Shown: positions 6,602-8,072 of the stretch, piece after piece
How the letters are laid out: every line of letters begins with the position of its first letter
How positions within the stretch are numbered: position 1 is the first letter of the stretch
From: Angelakisella sp.
Lineage (GTDB): Bacteria; Bacillota; Clostridia; Oscillospirales; Ruminococcaceae
Direction of reading: 5' to 3'
DNA: 8,072 nucleotides
Assembly: GCA_022795575.1 (NCBI GenBank)
Contig: JAAWGY010000095.1
Location: 1 to 8,072 of the forward strand
Made by a program: the position numbers and the translations under genes
The notes under the pieces: model-generated
Told to the model about the DNA's origin: nothing
What the model saw: only the letters and a program-made list of their open reading frames with translations
The model's database searches: none

Positions 6602-6957
6602 TCCGTCGCCTCCTCAATGATCTGCCGCAGCTCCTCCGCCTCTGCCTGGGTGAGCTTGTGCCGCCCCAAAAAGGCGGTCAGGAACACCGGCAGCGAGCCC
6701 TCAAAGCTCCGGGCCACCACCGCCTGGCTCTCGTACTGCTGCACCTGCTGGCGGTTTACCAGGGCGGTGACGGTTGCGTTTTCGTTTTGCAGCAGGCCCC
6801 GCTCCGCCAGCTTCCGCAGGACGGTGTAGGTGGTGGGCTTCTTCCACCCCAGCCGCTGCTGGCAAGCCCGGCACAGCTGGGTGGAGTTTACCGGCTCCAG
6901 CTCCCATACAATGTCCATAAAGCGGTACTCCGCGTCAAACAGCTTGTACCCTTCCAT
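6598..6957 (-). CDS. BlaI/MecI/CopY-family winged-helix repressor
   Basis: This 119-residue repressor fits the BlaI/MecI family in length and layout. The N-terminal winged helix has LFDAEYRFMDIVWELEPV at ~6-23 and the recognition region KKPTTYTVLRKLAERGLL at ~39-56. The C-terminal dimer part runs SFEGSLPVFLTAFLG (84-98), then LTQAEAEELRQII. In Staphylococcus aureus BlaI, cleavage at Asn101-Phe102 inactivates the repressor; the matching position here is Ala95-Phe96. The frame stays open upstream, but the ATG at 6957 has AGGAGG eight bases before it and gives the family N terminus. The gene is first in an operon with the M56 protease (four-base overlap) and should control its own promoter through the palindromes at 6975-6992 and 7008-7023. 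It binds DNA in the cytoplasm as a dimer by family analogy. No beta-lactamase is adjacent, so 'penicillinase repressor' would be a family label rather than a proven role. Confidence 0.93.
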   Translation of the reverse strand: MEGYKLFDAEYRFMDIVWELEPVNSTQLCRACQQRLGWKKPTTYTVLRKLAERGLLQNENATVTALVNRQQVQQYESQAVVARSFEGSLPVFLTAFLGRHKLTQAEAEELRQIIEEATE

Positions 6958-6974
6958 CCCCTTGTCCTCCTGTT

Positions 6975-6992
6975 GGTTTATTTGGATAAACC
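6975..6992. promoter_or_regulatory. Operator O2 (downstream palindrome) of the repressor operon
   Basis: GGTTTATTTGGATAAACC has perfect seven-base arms (GGTTTAT/ATAAACC) around four non-symmetric central bases. It lies in the likely leader, between the TATAAT box and the ribosome site of the repressor gene. Its arms match those of the palindrome at 7008-7023; the two centres are 32 bases apart, about three helical turns, so two dimers could bind the same DNA face. A site for the BlaI-family protein is inferred. Confidence 0.75.
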
Positions 6993-7000
6993 TTTCTGTG

Positions 7001-7035
7001 ATTATAAGTTTATCCGGATAAACCTGTTTTGTCAA
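7001..7035 (-). promoter_or_regulatory. Promoter of the repressor-protease operon
   Basis: On the minus strand a perfect TTGACA lies at 7030-7035 and a perfect TATAAT at 7001-7006, but they are 23 bases apart, too far to work together in the usual way. Either TTGACA pairs with TAAACT (7007-7012) at 17 bases, or TATAAT works with a poor -35 box. In both cases the 16-bp palindrome fills the space between the boxes, so bound repressor would block RNA polymerase. Confidence 0.65.
7008..7023. promoter_or_regulatory. Operator O1 (perfect 16-bp palindrome) of the repressor operon
   Basis: GTTTATCCGGATAAAC is a perfect 16-bp palindrome between the -35 and -10 boxes. It shares TTTAT/ATAAA arms with the site at 6975-6992. 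It differs from the TACA/TGTA core known for staphylococcal BlaI and MecI operators, suggesting a repressor with its own specificity. The perfect symmetry makes it the likely stronger site. Binding is inferred, not shown. Confidence 0.8.
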
Positions 7036-7190
7036 GACTGTGGCTTCGCCGAAACACTGGTGATTTTTTACAAAGATGGTTCCCATAAGCTGTTCAATCC
7101 GACAAAAAACGGAGCGGGATAGAAGCAATGCAATAAAACGGAAGCAAAAAAACACCTTATTTACAGTGTACATTGACAGCTTGGTGCGGT
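7036..7190. other. Divergent intergenic region without a recognisable gene
   Basis: About 155 bases, richer in A and T than the flanking genes, separate the operon promoter from the lipoprotein gene. A perfect TTGACA at 7173-7178 has no -10 box in range before the ribosome site, so the lipoprotein promoter could not be placed. TACAGTGTA at 7162-7170 is a nine-base palindrome resembling the TACA/TGTA core of classical BlaI/MecI sites. No RNA gene or convincing small gene is seen. Confidence 0.5.
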
Positions 7191-7208
7191 GAAAAGGAGG
7201 AAAACAGG

Positions 7209-7818
7209 ATGTGGAGGATAACGGAAGAACAGATGGCCCTTCGGTTTGGGGTGGGGATACTGACGCTGCTGGTCCTTTGCGCCTCCCTGGTGCTGACACT
7301 GGCGGGATGCGGCGGTTCCACAGAGCAGGCGCCCCCCTCCCCCTCCTCCAGGTCCATCGAGGTGGCGCCTTCCTCCTCCCCTGCCCCGGAGCCGCCGCCA
7401 GCGGTGCAGGGCGGGCGGGTGCTGGCAGCGGCGGACGAAAGGATCACCGGCTTCCCGGCGCAGGTGCTGGGCACCCAGGAGGCCCCTGGAGCGGTGGGAT
7501 GACCTTGCCGGATCCGGCAAAGCGGTCTTTTTGGAGGTCTACAGCACAGACGGCGACGGAGGCGAGCTGTCTGCCGATGAGGCCGCAGCCATTGCAGACA
7601 CCCTGTCCTCGGCGGAGCTCCGGCTCTTTTCCAGCCTGGGCAATCCCATCACCGGCGGCGGGATCCATATCATCGGCTGCGACGGGGAGGGTGCCATGCT
7701 GTACCACACCGTCTTTGACGGGTCTTGGTTTTCGGTACAGTTTGCCGGCGAAGACGCCGCCTATGTCTTTGACGGCGAAAACACCACCCTAAACGATCTG
7801 CTCAGGCAGTATCTCTGA
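7209..7818 (+). pseudogene. Small secreted lipoprotein gene split by a one-base frameshift
   Basis: The ATG at 7209 has AAAAGGAGG eight bases upstream. The first part encodes a hydrophobic signal (~11-32) and the lipobox LAGC with Cys34, then a Pro/Ser-rich linker (~41-64) as in surface lipoproteins. This frame stops at TGA 7500-7502 after 97 residues. Coding continues in the next frame as LERWDDLAGSGKAVFLEVYS and runs to TGA at 7816-7818, with the acidic, soluble composition expected of an outer domain. Removing one base, for example from CCCC at 7483-7486, would join them into ~202 residues. The downstream part has no start codon with a ribosome site, so it belongs to the same gene. The domain is not recognised. 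The gene is divergent from the repressor operon and could be its target, which is only inference. It may be a true frameshift, a sequencing error or, less likely, recoding. Confidence 0.7.
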
Positions 7819-7848
7819 TTGGGCTGTTGCTCCATGCTCCATAGAGAG

Positions 7849-7886
7849 AAAACCCAGGGAATCCGATACCGGTTCCCTGGGTTTTT
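7849..7886 (+). terminator. Bidirectional intrinsic terminator after the lipoprotein gene
   Basis: AAAACCCAGGGAA (7849-7861) pairs with TTCCCTGGGTTTT (7873-7885) in a perfect 13-bp stem with an 11-base loop. T residues fill 7882-7886 on the plus strand, and the A run at the left gives a T run on the minus strand. It lies 30 bases past the TGA at 7818 and can stop transcripts from both sides. Confidence 0.88.
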
Positions 7887-7934
7887 GACGCAGCAGCCTC
7901 TGTTTCCGGAAGATCCCCGAATATCCGCCGGCGG

Positions 7935-7967
7935 AAAAGCCCGCCCGGGGGTGGTCCCGGGCGGGCT
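7935..7967 (-). terminator. GC-rich hairpin, probable minus-strand terminator
   Basis: AGCCCGCCCGGG (7938-7949) and CCCGGGCGGGCT (7956-7967) form a perfect 12-bp stem around a six-base loop. On the minus strand it is followed by a short T run (TTTT, including the last paired base), but on the plus strand by no T run. It lies ~30 bases downstream of the repeat copy at 7999-8072 in that copy's own sense, so it could end a transcript carrying the repeat. The short T run keeps confidence moderate. Confidence 0.6.
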
Positions 7968-7998
7968 GCTGTTAGAAGCTGTACCAATAGCCGCCGCG

Positions 7999-8072
7999 CG
8001 CATCTTGACGGCAAATTTTCCGCCAGCCTTTGCCAAAAAACCTTGAAATACATATAGTATTCCTGCGCTTTT
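7999..8072 (-). repeat. Structured repeat, right copy (inverted, cut by the window edge)
   Basis: Read on the minus strand, 8072 down to 7999 aligns without gaps to 28-101 of the left edge, at about 55 of 74 positions. The inner stem is kept: GGAATAC (8063-8057) pairs fully with GTATTTC (8051-8045) around TATAT. Compared with the left copy, two pairs are replaced on both sides (G-C to U-A and C-G to A-U), while the G-U pair is retained. Part of the middle stem is visible (AAAA with TTTT, and C-G), with one G-G mismatch. The left half of the outer stem lies beyond 8072. As at the left edge, it sits 3' of the neighbouring gene and reads against it. A terminator-like hairpin follows at 7935-7967. 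Confidence 0.7.

Noticed and set aside
5618..6829. Plus-strand open frame of 403 codons across the M56 and repressor genes.
   Set aside because: It is antisense to two well-supported genes and has a low-complexity Gln/Gly/His composition typical of a shadow frame.
7972..8072. Possible 3' end of a minus-strand gene ending ...GGYWYSF just before a terminator.
   Set aside because: The segment aligns to the left-edge repeat, whose corresponding phase is different, so homology and folding explain it better. A gene end cannot be fully excluded without the sequence beyond 8072.
1..8072. CRISPR array, tRNA, rRNA, transposase or integrase.
   Set aside because: No regularly spaced short repeats, cloverleaf or rRNA sequence, and no recombinase motifs were seen in any frame.

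Overview
The window looks like chromosomal DNA of a GC-rich, endospore-forming member of the Clostridia, most likely an Oscillospiraceae-type gut anaerobe. The reasons are the GC-rich third codon positions, the strong AGGAGG ribosome binding sites, a CwlD-type spore-cortex amidase, and a BlaI/M56 pair with the huge extracellular sensor region seen in such gut Firmicutes. No species can be named from the sequence alone.

Layout, left to right. 1-182: no convincing gene; a long folded inverted repeat at 4-87 in + sense. 183-941 (-): cwlD-like N-acetylmuramoyl-L-alanine amidase. 1017-1967 (-): a formylglycine-generating-enzyme-like (FGE-sulfatase fold) gene interrupted by one in-frame TAA. 1968-2111: a compact divergent promoter region with a 9-bp dyad. 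2112-2702 (+): unrecognised acidic 196-residue protein, followed by a strong terminator at 2709-2751. 2759-6601 (-): 1280-residue M56 (BlaR1/MecR1-type) membrane metalloprotease with a ~970-residue outer region. 6598-6957 (-): BlaI/MecI-type repressor, whose stop overlaps the M56 start. 6958-7208: control region with two palindromic operators for the repressor-sensor operon. 7209-7818 (+): small secreted lipoprotein gene split by a one-base frameshift, ended by a bidirectional terminator at 7849-7886. 7887-8072: a minus-sense hairpin terminator and, at the right edge, a second diverged copy of the left-edge folded repeat, in inverted orientation.

How the parts work together. The repressor and M56 protein form a self-regulated signalling operon of the BlaI-BlaR1 kind: a signal outside the cell would activate the zinc protease, inactivate the repressor and free the palindromic operators. 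The sensor region has no visible penicillin-binding motif, so the signal is probably not a beta-lactam. No effector gene is linked to it with certainty; the divergent lipoprotein is the nearest candidate. The amidase acts in spore cortex maturation and appears unrelated to that circuit.

The least expected item is the repeat pair. Left bases 28-101 (+) and right bases 7999-8072 (-) align without gaps at about 55 of 74 positions. Two base pairs of the inner stem change on both sides while pairing is kept, and the same G-U pair is retained. This suggests a dispersed structured-RNA or REP/MITE-like element selected for its fold.
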